Notes: generated by a model from the letters alone, not told the origin. Shown: positions 27,765-36,567, numbered from the stretch's first letter. The stretch is DNA of 37,104 nucleotides from a bacterium (GCA_021786945.1 JAJYMK010000003.1:1-37104); one strand, 5' to 3'. Made by a program: numbers and translations.

Positions 27765-28757
27765 ATGATTAATCCTGATTTAAAACTTAATCCAAAGGTT
27801 TTTGAAAAAGATATCGAACAATTTCCGACTAGAAATGGTTACGGAGAGGGTTTGGTTTTGGCTGGAGAGCACGACGAAAACGTCGTTGTTCTTTGCGCTG
27901 ATTTAACTGAGTCTACCAGGTCTGAAGCTTTTGCTAAAAAATTTCCAAAAAGATTTTTTGAGATAGGTGTTGCCGAGCAAAACTTGGCTACGGTTGCCGC
28001 TGGTTTGGGTATTAGCGGAAAAATTCCGTTTATTTCTTCTTATGCTACTTTTTCTCCGGGTAGGAATTGGGAACAGATAAGGACTACTATTGCTTACAAT
28101 GATTCCAATGTAAAAATTGCCGGTGCTCACGCTGGAGTATCTGTTGGTCCCGACGGTGCCACTCATCAAGCCATAGAAGATATCGCTACAATGCGGGTGA
28201 TAGCCAATATGAAAGTCTTTGTTCCGTGCGACTCTATCGAAGCCAGAAAAGCCACGGTTGCCGCGGCAAAAATTTGGGGGCCTGTTTATTTAAGATTTGC
28301 CAGAGAAAAAAGTCCTGTTATGACTTCGGAAAAAACAGAATTTATTCCGGGAAAGGCGGAAATTTTTTGGGAATCAAAAAAGCCGGAGGTTTTGATAATA
28401 GGTTGTGGTCCTATTTTATACAATGCCTTGGTTGCCGCCAAAGAACTTGAGGAAGAAGAAATTGGCTCCGTAGTTTTAAATTGCCATACCATAAAACCCT
28501 TAGATGAAAAACAAATTATTGAATTGGCAAAAAAATACAAAGCCGTTGTTACGGTTGAGGAGCATCAGATAATAGGCGGGTTGGGTGGCGCAGTTTCGGA
28601 ATGTTTGGTCAAAAATTATCCGGCACCTATGGAATTCATTGGAATGAAGGATGTTTACGGAGAATCTGGCAACCCTTCCGAATTAATCGAAAAATACGGA
28701 ATGGGCGTTGGAGATATTAAAAAAGCCGTTAAAAAAGTTTTAAAAAGAAAAAAATGA
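27765..28757 (+). CDS. transketolase, C-terminal subunit
   Basis: VVLCADLTESTRSEAFAKKFPKRFFEIGVAEQNLATVAAGLGISGKIPFISSYATF; GVSVGPDGATHQAIEDIATMR; only TGA stop among the confident CDSs. Confidence 0.95.
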   Translation: MINPDLKLNPKVFEKDIEQFPTRNGYGEGLVLAGEHDENVVVLCADLTESTRSEAFAKKFPKRFFEIGVAEQNLATVAAGLGISGKIPFISSYATFSPGRNWEQIRTTIAYNDSNVKIAGAHAGVSVGPDGATHQAIEDIATMRVIANMKVFVPCDSIEARKATVAAAKIWGPVYLRFAREKSPVMTSEKTEFIPGKAEIFWESKKPEVLIIGCGPILYNALVAAKELEEEEIGSVVLNCHTIKPLDEKQIIELAKKYKAVVTVEEHQIIGGLGGAVSECLVKNYPAPMEFIGMKDVYGESGNPSELIEKYGMGVGDIKKAVKKVLKRKK

Positions 28758-29755
28758 AGGATATTGTAACCATTGGCTCTATAACAAAAGATAATTTTTT
28801 GGAGGTTGATTATGAAATTATTGATTGGCCAAAAACGCCTTTGAAAAAAGCGATTGCTTTGCCATTCGGGGAAAAATTGGAAGTGAAAGACATCCATTCG
28901 GTATTGGGTGGTAATTCGGCAAATGCTAGCGTTACTTTTAGCCGGCTTGGATTTAAGACTGCTTGTTTTGGAAAAATAGGCGGGGATTTAGCCGGAGAAG
29001 AAATAAAAAAATGGCTTAAAGAGGATGGTGTTGATCCTATTTTTGCTGTTGTCAAAAACAAAAAGACAGCTCAGTCAACTTTATTATTAAAAGATGGCGA
29101 ACGTACTATTTTGGGCTATCATGGAGCATCAAATGAATGGATGGAAAAAGATATTCCCTGGAGAAAGTTAAAAGCCAAGTGGTGGTATCTCTCTCTTGCT
29201 GGAAGTTCTTCCGATTTTTTTATTCCTCTTATAAATTTTGCGAAAGAACAGGGAATAAAGGTAGCTTTTAATCCGAGTGGTTATCATATAAAGCATAAAC
29301 GACAGGAAATTTTGGATAATTTAAAGAATATTGATTTTTTGGTTTTGAATGAAGGCGAGGCTGCCGAATTGGTTGGAATTTCTTTCGAAAAAGAAAAAGA
29401 AGTATTTAAAAAAATAGATGAACTCATGCCGGGAATAGTGGCTGTAACTGATGGTCCGAATGGCGTAACCGTTTCCAATGGTAAAAATATTTTTAGGGCG
29501 GGAATTTTTAAGGAGAGGTTTGTTGTCGACAGGACCGGGGCTGGAGATGCTTTTGGCAGTGGATTTACAGCTGGGCTTATGGAATACGCAGAAGATTTTA
29601 ATTCTATTGATAGTATTAAACATGCTATAGTTTTAGGAAGCGCAAATGCTACTTCGGTGGTTGAACACGTTGGTGCTACCGAAGGTATTATTACCGAAAA
29701 AGATTTTGAAGAAGACAGATTTAAAGATTTTGAAATCAAAATAGAAAAAATATAA
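28754..29755 (+). CDS. PfkB-family carbohydrate kinase
   Basis: LGGNSANASVTFSRLGFKTACFGKIGGDLAGEEI; VDRTGAGDAFGSGFTAGLM; ATG overlaps the previous stop (ATGA). Confidence 0.93.
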   Translation: MKDIVTIGSITKDNFLEVDYEIIDWPKTPLKKAIALPFGEKLEVKDIHSVLGGNSANASVTFSRLGFKTACFGKIGGDLAGEEIKKWLKEDGVDPIFAVVKNKKTAQSTLLLKDGERTILGYHGASNEWMEKDIPWRKLKAKWWYLSLAGSSSDFFIPLINFAKEQGIKVAFNPSGYHIKHKRQEILDNLKNIDFLVLNEGEAAELVGISFEKEKEVFKKIDELMPGIVAVTDGPNGVTVSNGKNIFRAGIFKERFVVDRTGAGDAFGSGFTAGLMEYAEDFNSIDSIKHAIVLGSANATSVVEHVGATEGIITEKDFEEDRFKDFEIKIEKI

Positions 29756-29757
29756 AA

Positions 29758-30996
29758 ATGGAAAAACTTAATTATTTTTCTAATGTATTGGGGGTTAGCG
29801 CAGATTTATTGGAAAAAATGGAGGAGTCGATGATTAAAAAAACCGGCAAGCTTGGTGTTTTAGAAAGAATTGTAGATGAAAACACACGAATCATTAATTC
29901 GACTTTAAATATTTTTGGTTCTGTTGATAGAAACGCTCCGGAGGTTCAGGGTATTTTGCGCCAAGCCATTTTGAGTCATGAGTATAAAGTTCTGGATGCA
30001 TTAAAAAATGCTCCGGGTAAAACCGAATTTGAAAAAGCGGCTATTTTAGCTAAAAAATTAGTTAAGGTGCCAAGCGGATTTTTTCTTAAAAAAGAAAAAG
30101 CCATCGAGATTTTAAAAAAGAGACCGCCGGAAAATCTTCTTAAATATTTAAAGCTTTCAAATATCGACGAGGCTTTAAATCAGTTTGATGTTACGGAAAT
30201 TTTTGCAACTCTAAGATTTATTGAGAGTACCGAGTGGATGCACCAGACCTTTGAAGTTGCCTATAGCAATTTCACTCCCGCTGATTTCGAAAAAAGAGAA
30301 ATTAAAATTGAAGTTTTAAGCGATGTTTGGGTAAAAATTGCCGAAAAATTTGTTGCAAAAAAACACCATAACGTAAGCCATTTAAAGGAGTTTGGCGTAA
30401 TTTTTATAAACCCAATCAAAGAAAATATTCCAGGAAAATTTTTGAGGGATTTTGCCCTGCTTTTACACTATTGTTATGAAATAAAATTTTATTCCAAACT
30501 TTTTCAATTTTATGAAAACGCTTCCGATTTTGCCGAACGCTTGAAGGCTTTACTTAGAGGCGATGTTAAGGAAATTTTAAAATCGGATCCCGGAGAGTGG
30601 CTGATAGTCCAGAGATATTTATCTAAAGAGAATCCTAATGATCCTCGCTTATTCTTACCCAGAGTCAATCCCGAATCTCTTCATTGGTTAAGAGGAGAGA
30701 GAGACTTTTCATTCTTTAATGCCGATGAAAAAAATGAAAGATTGAATCTGAAAATATGGAATAATATGGATTGGGTGGGCGGTGTTTTTCGGGGTGAGCA
30801 GGATCAGGTAATTAGTTTTGATTTGGAAGACAATGCCATGTCCCTCGTTTCTTTTATGGAAGGAAGGAATGAGAATTTCAACTATCATCAAAGAGAGGCT
30901 ATGTGGACCAGGATTTTTTCGGAATATGCCGGCGGGGAAGAGGCAATGGAAAGTTTGCTTATAGAGAATTTTGATAAGGGGATAATTAGGTTTTAA
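29758..30996 (+). CDS. uncharacterised 412-aa protein in carbohydrate operon
   Basis: Intact ORF starting 2 nt after the pfkB-like stop; no family recognised by eye. Confidence 0.75.
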   Translation: MEKLNYFSNVLGVSADLLEKMEESMIKKTGKLGVLERIVDENTRIINSTLNIFGSVDRNAPEVQGILRQAILSHEYKVLDALKNAPGKTEFEKAAILAKKLVKVPSGFFLKKEKAIEILKKRPPENLLKYLKLSNIDEALNQFDVTEIFATLRFIESTEWMHQTFEVAYSNFTPADFEKREIKIEVLSDVWVKIAEKFVAKKHHNVSHLKEFGVIFINPIKENIPGKFLRDFALLLHYCYEIKFYSKLFQFYENASDFAERLKALLRGDVKEILKSDPGEWLIVQRYLSKENPNDPRLFLPRVNPESLHWLRGERDFSFFNADEKNERLNLKIWNNMDWVGGVFRGEQDQVISFDLEDNAMSLVSFMEGRNENFNYHQREAMWTRIFSEYAGGEEAMESLLIENFDKGIIRF

Positions 30997-31036
30997 TTTT
31001 TGCTATAATTAAATTAATATTTAAATAAATAAAAAT

Positions 31037-31444
31037 ATGTCTAACGGCAACGGTAATAAAAAAATATTAGTGGTTGAAGTTGTTGAAGATGATAGACCAT
31101 TGCTTTCGGTTTTGTGCGATCGGTTTTCAGCTGAAGGATACAACGTAATCTCCGCTTTAACGGGAGACGAGGGCTTGAAATTGGCCTTAGAGCACAAACC
31201 TGATTTAATTTTATTGGATATAGTTATGCCTAAAATGGACGGACTTACAATGCTGAAAAAACTCAGGGAGGACAATTGGGGAAAGAAGGCTAATGTTATT
31301 TTACTTACAAATTTATCCGCCGATGAAAAAATAACCAAAGCCGTTACGGAATTGGAGCCTTGCTATTATCTTATTAAAACCGACTGGAAAATGGACGATA
31401 TAGTAGAGAGGGTAAAGAGCACTCTTGAGGGAAGCGGAAAATAG
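31037..31444 (+). CDS. stand-alone response-regulator receiver domain
   Basis: KKILVVEVVEDDRPLLSVLCDRFSAEGYNVISALTGDEGLKLALEHKPDLILLDIVMPKMDGLTMLKKLR; no output domain. Confidence 0.92.
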   Translation: MSNGNGNKKILVVEVVEDDRPLLSVLCDRFSAEGYNVISALTGDEGLKLALEHKPDLILLDIVMPKMDGLTMLKKLREDNWGKKANVILLTNLSADEKITKAVTELEPCYYLIKTDWKMDDIVERVKSTLEGSGK

Positions 31445-31447
31445 TTT

Positions 31448-32119
31448 ATGGGCTTTGTTTTTTCGAATGTTTTAATGCCTTTTATCGGCTGGGGCCAATA
31501 TTGTTTTTATTTGGCGGTTATTTTAATTGTTGCCAATAAAAGATTTGGATGGTTTAAGTATTTTTATCGGTTAAGTTATAAATTCTTAATTGGTTTGGTG
31601 TTGGGCTTTAAAATAATATATGCATCAGCCGAAACATGGGCGCAGTATTATGTCTGGTCCAATAACAACCTGACAAAACTTCTTTTAGATAAAAGTGTTA
31701 TAAACCTGGATATTTTAAGAGATTTTTCTGGTAAGTTTTTTATTTTGCTTAATAACCGTTTTGGTTATTTCTTATTTTATTCTTGGGGGAGATTTTGGTT
31801 TGAAATTTTTGTATCTTTATTGGCCGCCTCGGTTTTTTATCTTTTTTTGCTTTTACTTGAAAAATATAAAGATAGATTTTTTATTGAAGGAGAAACTGAA
31901 TTGGGTTTTTTGTTATCTCTAATGGTGGGTTGGTCAAATTTCATAGTATTTTTACCATTGGTATTCTTGAGTATTGTTTTGGTTTCTGTTTTTAAAGCGG
32001 TGGTATTGAAAGAGGCTTATACCACGATTGGTGTACCGCTAATAGTCGCGGCTTTAATTGTTTTATTGTTGGGTAATTATTTGGTTAATTTTTTAGGTTT
32101 AACTCAACTTAGAGTTTAA
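31448..32119 (+). CDS. hypothetical polytopic membrane protein
   Basis: 223 aa, several hydrophobic helices, starts 3 nt after the receiver gene. Confidence 0.72.
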   Translation: MGFVFSNVLMPFIGWGQYCFYLAVILIVANKRFGWFKYFYRLSYKFLIGLVLGFKIIYASAETWAQYYVWSNNNLTKLLLDKSVINLDILRDFSGKFFILLNNRFGYFLFYSWGRFWFEIFVSLLAASVFYLFLLLLEKYKDRFFIEGETELGFLLSLMVGWSNFIVFLPLVFLSIVLVSVFKAVVLKEAYTTIGVPLIVAALIVLLLGNYLVNFLGLTQLRV

Positions 32120-32143
32120 GGGTTTATGTAGTAATATTTATAT

Positions 32144-33037
32144 ATGGACAATTTAATTGATTTAATAAGAAGTGCGGAGAAAAACAAGGTTTGTATAGGC
32201 CACTTTAATGTCTCGGACTCGATCGTTTTAAAGGCGATTTTTGAATCTGCCAAAGAACTTACCGTGCCGGTAATCATTGGAACTTCCGAGGGTGAAGCTG
32301 GTTTTATTGGTAGGGATTTAGCTTCTGCTATGGTTCAAAGATTGAGGTCGGAAAATAAATTTCCAATATTTTTGAATTCGGATCATACTCACAGCCTTGA
32401 AGAAGTTAAAAAAGCAGTCGATGCCGGTTATGATGCTATTATTTTTGATGCCAGCAAGCTTTCTTTTGAAGAAAATATAAAACAAACCAAGGATGCGGTT
32501 GAGTATATAAAATCCAAATCAGAAAATATACTTGTTGAAGGAGAGCTTGGTTACTTAGGCGATTCTTCCAAACTTCTTAAGGAATTGCCGAAAAATTTAG
32601 CTATTAATTCGGAAGATCTTACAAAGCCGGAAGAGGCGGCTATATTTGTGAAAGAAACTAAAATTGATTTATTTGCTCCAGCAGTAGGAAGTATGCACGG
32701 AATGCTCATGCTTGCCGATAAAGAGGGGAAAGCAAATTCCGTTCCTAGGCCGTTAAACATAAAAAGAATATCGGAGATTAAAAACACAGTTAAAACTCCA
32801 TTAGTTTTACATGGTGGTTCTGGAACATCCGATGAAGATTTCGTAGCCGCGATTGATGCCGGAATAAATATTATTCATATAAACACAGAAATACGAGTGG
32901 CTTGGAAAAATGCTCTGGAGAGTTCATTGCTGACAAACAAAGACGAAATTGCTCCTTATAAAATACTTAAACCGTCTTTTGAAGGCGTAAAATCAGTGGT
33001 TAAATCACGCTTGCAATTATTCAATAAATTGGTATAA
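32144..33037 (+). CDS. fba: class II fructose-bisphosphate aldolase family protein
   Basis: KVCIGHFNVSD; FLNSDHTHSLEEVKKAVDAGYDAIIFDAS; VEGELGYLG; LVLHGGSGTSDEDFVAAIDAGINIIHINTEIR. Confidence 0.92.
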   Translation: MDNLIDLIRSAEKNKVCIGHFNVSDSIVLKAIFESAKELTVPVIIGTSEGEAGFIGRDLASAMVQRLRSENKFPIFLNSDHTHSLEEVKKAVDAGYDAIIFDASKLSFEENIKQTKDAVEYIKSKSENILVEGELGYLGDSSKLLKELPKNLAINSEDLTKPEEAAIFVKETKIDLFAPAVGSMHGMLMLADKEGKANSVPRPLNIKRISEIKNTVKTPLVLHGGSGTSDEDFVAAIDAGINIIHINTEIRVAWKNALESSLLTNKDEIAPYKILKPSFEGVKSVVKSRLQLFNKLV

Positions 33038-33038
33038 T
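33011..33038 (+). promoter_or_regulatory. Putative promoter of the bL25 gene
   Basis: TTGCAA (33011-33016), 16-nt spacer, TATAAT (33033-33038); overlaps the 3' end of fba. Confidence 0.55.
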
Positions 33039-33070
33039 AAACAAACTAAATTATTAAGGTTTTTTTAATT

Positions 33071-33757
33071 ATGGAATTACAAGTTCAAAAAAGAGAAAGT
33101 TCTGGAAAAGCCGCTGCTTTAAGAAGGTCTGGTTTGGTTCCGGCCGAGCTTTATGGAAAAGGCGTTGAAAATTTACATTTAGCTATTCCCACAAAGGAAT
33201 TTAAAAAAGTTTTTAAAGAATCCGGTGAAAACACAATTGTTAATGTTGTTTTGGCCGGTAAAAAATACCCGGTTATTATTCACGAGGTTTCTTATGATAG
33301 CGTTTCCGGCGATATTTTAAATGTTGATTTGTATCAGGTAAGAATGGATGAGAAAATTAAAATCAGCGTACCCTTGGAGTTTATCGGTGTTTCCCCGGCT
33401 ATAAAAGAAAAAAATGGTCTTTTGGTTAAGTCCTTGCATGAAATTGAAGTTGAGGCTTTGCCCGCAGACATTCCTCATTCTTTGCAGATTGATATTTCGA
33501 AGATTACCGAAATCGGACAAAGCTTGTACGTAAAAGATTTGGCTTTACCGGAAAATGTCAAAACCACGGTTTCTCTGGAAACTGTAGTTGTCACCGTTAC
33601 AGCTAAACTTACTGAAGAGCAAGAATTAGCCATGCAGCAAGCCGCTGGTGCCGGAGTTGAATCCGTTAAGGTTGAATCTGAAGAGAAGAAAGCTGAAAGG
33701 GATGCCGCTAAAGCCGCCGCTCAGCCTGGGGCTCCTACAGTTGAAGCCGCTAAATAA
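33071..33757 (+). CDS. rplY: 50S ribosomal protein bL25 (CTC form)
   Basis: LQVQKRESSGKAAALRRSGLVPAELYGKGVENLHLAI; YPVIIHEVSYDSVSGDILNVDLYQVRMDEKIKISVPLEFIG; extended C-terminus. Confidence 0.93.
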   Translation: MELQVQKRESSGKAAALRRSGLVPAELYGKGVENLHLAIPTKEFKKVFKESGENTIVNVVLAGKKYPVIIHEVSYDSVSGDILNVDLYQVRMDEKIKISVPLEFIGVSPAIKEKNGLLVKSLHEIEVEALPADIPHSLQIDISKITEIGQSLYVKDLALPENVKTTVSLETVVVTVTAKLTEEQELAMQQAAGAGVESVKVESEEKKAERDAAKAAAQPGAPTVEAAK

Positions 33758-33767
33758 CCAAATAATT

Positions 33768-33793
33768 AAAAATCCCCGAAAAGGGGATTTTTT
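33768..33793 (+). terminator. Rho-independent terminator after rplY
   Basis: AAAAATCCCCGAAAAGGGGATTTTTT. Confidence 0.9.
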
Positions 33794-33812
33794 GTTATAA
33801 TATGAAATATAT

Positions 33813-35297
33813 ATGCGTATCAGGCCCAAAATTTTTATAGATTTAAAAAAATCTCAGATTGATATTTTTTCGAAAAAAGTTTCGAGGCTGGATTTGCGTG
33901 AAGAAAAAATATTAAGAGTGCCAATTCTGAGATTTGTTAAATATTTAGGATTATTGGCAGCTTCTTTATATCTAATTTTCGGCTCGGCTTTGGCTCCAAT
34001 AGACAAAGCCAATCTTTCTTTAGCTGCGCAAAATGAAGCCGAAAGAAAACAATTAGAGGACCAACTTACTTCTTTAGAAAATCAAATTAGCCAATATCAG
34101 GATACGATTACTCAATATCAGAGTCAGGGAAAAAGTTTGCAGGGTGAAATTAATAAGCTCAATGCCAAAATTGCATCCCTTAATTTGCAGGTCAAGGCTA
34201 CAACTTTATCAATTAAAAAATTGGATGATGAAATCGCTGACAATAAATCCCAAATAAAAACAACTGAAACAGATATAGAAAAAAACAAAAGAATTTTGTC
34301 TTATACCTTACAAAGTATTTATGCCAGCGGAGATACTTCCATGATAGAGGTATTTTTGAAAAATGTTGCTGTTTCTGATTTTTATGATGACGTAAAAAAT
34401 TTGACTGACGTACAGGATAACCTAAGAATAACGTTGGAAAAAGTTATGGACTTGAAGAGCCAGTTATTGGACGAGCAGACTCAGCTATCTTTACAAAAAA
34501 AGGACGCTGACCAACTAAAAGCATATCAGCTTAGCCAAAAGCAAATTGTTGATAACACAAAAAAAGAAAAAGCGGATTTATTAACAGCCACAAAGGGCCA
34601 GGAATCAAAGTATCAGGATCTTTTGAAGCAAACTCAAAAAACAGCCGCTGAAATAAGAAGCCAAATCTTTAAGCTTCTTGGCGGAGGTGAGTTGCCTTTT
34701 GGAGATGCAGTCAAAATCGCCACTTTAGCCGAAAAATCAACAGGTGTAAGAGCATCTTTTATAATGGCTATTCTTACTCAGGAGTCTTCTGTTTCTGGCG
34801 TGATCGGCGCCAATTTGGGAAAGTGCTATTATAATACTCCAAGGAATAATTCCAGCGGAACCGTGATGAGTAATTCCCAGAAACCAGTATTTTTACAAAT
34901 AATGTCTGATTTAAAAATGGATCCGGATAAGACTCCTGTTTCGTGCCCAATTTCTTCCGATGGGGCTTATGGAGGAGCTATGGGTCCTGCGCAATTTATG
35001 CCTACTACTTGGCAGCTTTACGATGATAAAATTTCAGGAATCACCGGCAATAAACCCGCCTCACCATTTAATAATGCAGATGCTTTTACCGGCACAGCGT
35101 TGTTATTAAAAGACAATCTTACAGGGTGCAAATCTATATATAAAACTATTTTTTCTCAGGAAAATTGTGCTGCCGCTAAATATTATGCGGGCGGCTATTG
35201 GAAATCTTATATGAGTGTCGGAAGATATGGATATCGCGTGGCTCAGCGCTCCGATGATTTTGCCGACGAGATTGCTATTTTGAACGCCAATCAGTAA
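33813..35297 (+). CDS. coiled-coil (PcsB/EnvC-like) protein with C-terminal lytic-transglycosylase-like domain
   Basis: Long coiled coil QLEDQLTSLENQISQYQDTITQYQSQGKSLQGEINKLNAKI; then AILTQESS...GAYGGAMGPAQFMPTTWQLYDDKI...YYAGGYW. Confidence 0.85.
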   Translation: MRIRPKIFIDLKKSQIDIFSKKVSRLDLREEKILRVPILRFVKYLGLLAASLYLIFGSALAPIDKANLSLAAQNEAERKQLEDQLTSLENQISQYQDTITQYQSQGKSLQGEINKLNAKIASLNLQVKATTLSIKKLDDEIADNKSQIKTTETDIEKNKRILSYTLQSIYASGDTSMIEVFLKNVAVSDFYDDVKNLTDVQDNLRITLEKVMDLKSQLLDEQTQLSLQKKDADQLKAYQLSQKQIVDNTKKEKADLLTATKGQESKYQDLLKQTQKTAAEIRSQIFKLLGGGELPFGDAVKIATLAEKSTGVRASFIMAILTQESSVSGVIGANLGKCYYNTPRNNSSGTVMSNSQKPVFLQIMSDLKMDPDKTPVSCPISSDGAYGGAMGPAQFMPTTWQLYDDKISGITGNKPASPFNNADAFTGTALLLKDNLTGCKSIYKTIFSQENCAAAKYYAGGYWKSYMSVGRYGYRVAQRSDDFADEIAILNANQ

Positions 35298-35304
35298 TTA
35301 AATT

Positions 35305-35334
35305 AAAACTCCCCGAAAAGGGGAGTTTTTTATT
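35305..35334. terminator. Bidirectional-type terminator between convergent genes
   Basis: AAAACTCCCCGAAAAGGGGAGTTTTTTATT; overlaps the last codons of the RF1 gene. Confidence 0.88.
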
Positions 35335-36058
35335 GAGAAGTTTTATTTATTTTTTTCAAAATCATATCCAGATCTCCCTCCATGACTTTTTCGATATTGT
35401 GAACTTTTACATTGAAGCGGTGATCAGTAATTCTATCGTCGGGGAAGTTATATGTCCTTATTTTTTCCGATCTGTCTGCGGTGCCTACCTGTTCGCGGCG
35501 GTTAGCGGCTACATCTCCGACGGCCTGAGATTGCTGAATCTCAAAAAGTTTGGCGCGGAGAATGGACATAGCTGCTTCACGGTTGGCGTGCTGGGCTCTT
35601 TCTACTCTGGAGCTGACTACAATGCCAGTTGGTTTGTGCAGTATTCTTACGGCGCTTTCTACTTTGTTTACATTTTGTCCGCCAGGTCCTCCGGCTCTGG
35701 AGAAGGTGACTTCAAGATCGTTTTGATTTATTTGTACTTCTTTTGCTTCCACTTCGGGAAGGATTGCTACGGTAGCGGTGGAAGTATGGACTCTTCCGGC
35801 TTTTTCCGTTTTTGGCACTCTTTGTACTCTGTGGGTTCCGGATTCATATTGAAGTTCTTTATATACACCAATTCCTTCTATTCTGGCAACGAAAGTTTTT
35901 GAGCCGCCCAAATCATCGGCTATCATAAATTTCCAGCATTTTTTGGCGGCATATTTCTGGTACATTCTGGCCAAGTCGCCGGCAAAAATTGTGGCTTCGT
36001 CGCCGCCGGCACCCGGGCGGATTTCCATAATTATTTTATTGATGCTATTTATATCCAT
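35330..36058 (-). CDS. prfA: peptide chain release factor 1, lacking the N-terminal domain
   Basis: IRPGAGGDEATIFAGDLARMYQKYA; HRVQRVPKTEKAGRVHTSTATVAILP (PxT stop-recognition motif); SRAGGPGGQNVNKVESAVRI (GGQ); RTYNFPDDRITDHR. 242 aa versus roughly 350-360 aa for canonical RF1. Confidence 0.93.
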   Translation of the reverse strand: MDINSINKIIMEIRPGAGGDEATIFAGDLARMYQKYAAKKCWKFMIADDLGGSKTFVARIEGIGVYKELQYESGTHRVQRVPKTEKAGRVHTSTATVAILPEVEAKEVQINQNDLEVTFSRAGGPGGQNVNKVESAVRILHKPTGIVVSSRVERAQHANREAAMSILRAKLFEIQQSQAVGDVAANRREQVGTADRSEKIRTYNFPDDRITDHRFNVKVHNIEKVMEGDLDMILKKINKTSQ

Positions 36059-36079
36059 GTTTTTGTTTTGATAAATAAA

Positions 36080-36116
36080 AAAGCGACTAGCCGAAATTAA
36101 TTGGCTAATCGCTTAT
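36080..36116 (-). terminator. Terminator after bL31 (minus strand)
   Basis: Minus strand AAGCGATTAGCCAATTAATTTCGGCTAGTCGCTTTTTTATT. Confidence 0.7.
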
Positions 36117-36121
36117 TTAAA

Positions 36122-36379
36122 CTATTTCTTTTTATTTTTTGCGACTCTGACTTTTTTAGCTTTTTTCGGAGCGGCAGCGGCTTTGGCTCTCTTGGCTTTG
36201 AATTTCTCTACTTTACCGGCGGTATCGATTAATTTTTCTTTACCGGTGAAAAACGGATGGCACTTGGAGCAGATTTCAACGTTGATTTCTGGATGCGTAG
36301 ATCCAAATTCAAATATGGCTCCACAGGCGCACCTGGCTTTTATTTTATCGTTAAATTTTGGGTGTATGTCTTTTTTCAT
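36122..36379 (-). CDS. rpmE: 50S ribosomal protein bL31 (zinc-ribbon type)
   Basis: [57 protein letters not shown]; basic Lys/Ala-rich tail. Confidence 0.94.
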   Translation of the reverse strand: MKKDIHPKFNDKIKARCACGAIFEFGSTHPEINVEICSKCHPFFTGKEKLIDTAGKVEKFKAKRAKAAAAPKKAKKVRVAKNKKK

Positions 36380-36431
36380 AATATAAGGATTATAATATGG
36401 AAATTAATTTTTGCAAGTTATTGTTTGGGTG

Positions 36432-36459
36432 TTGACAGATTTTGGGTTTTGAATATAAT
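36432..36459 (+). promoter_or_regulatory. rRNA operon promoter
   Basis: Consensus TTGACA (36432-36437), 16-nt spacer, consensus TATAAT (36454-36459), upstream of 16S on the same strand. Confidence 0.8.
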
Positions 36460-36510
36460 TATTAGTACTTAAATAGCTGCTGATTAAAAATCAATAAAAA
36501 CATCTAGTCA

Positions 36511-36567
36511 AATACATCTACCTCGTTTGAGATTTACATTTCAAATGTCGGGCGAGGCAGGTGTATT
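36511..36567 (+). other. Long hairpin in putative 16S leader
   Basis: AATACATCTACCTCG (36511-36525) pairs with CGAGGCAGGTGTATT (36553-36567), with one G-U and one mismatch. Confidence 0.6.

Noticed and set aside
35333-35902. 189-aa plus-strand ORF opposite RF1
   Set aside because: Shadow of the conserved prfA reading frame; Ser/Gly/Phe-rich nonsense composition.
36183-36472. Plus-strand ORFs opposite bL31 and over the rRNA promoter
   Set aside because: Antisense to bL31 and crossing a consensus promoter; no protein-like conservation visible.
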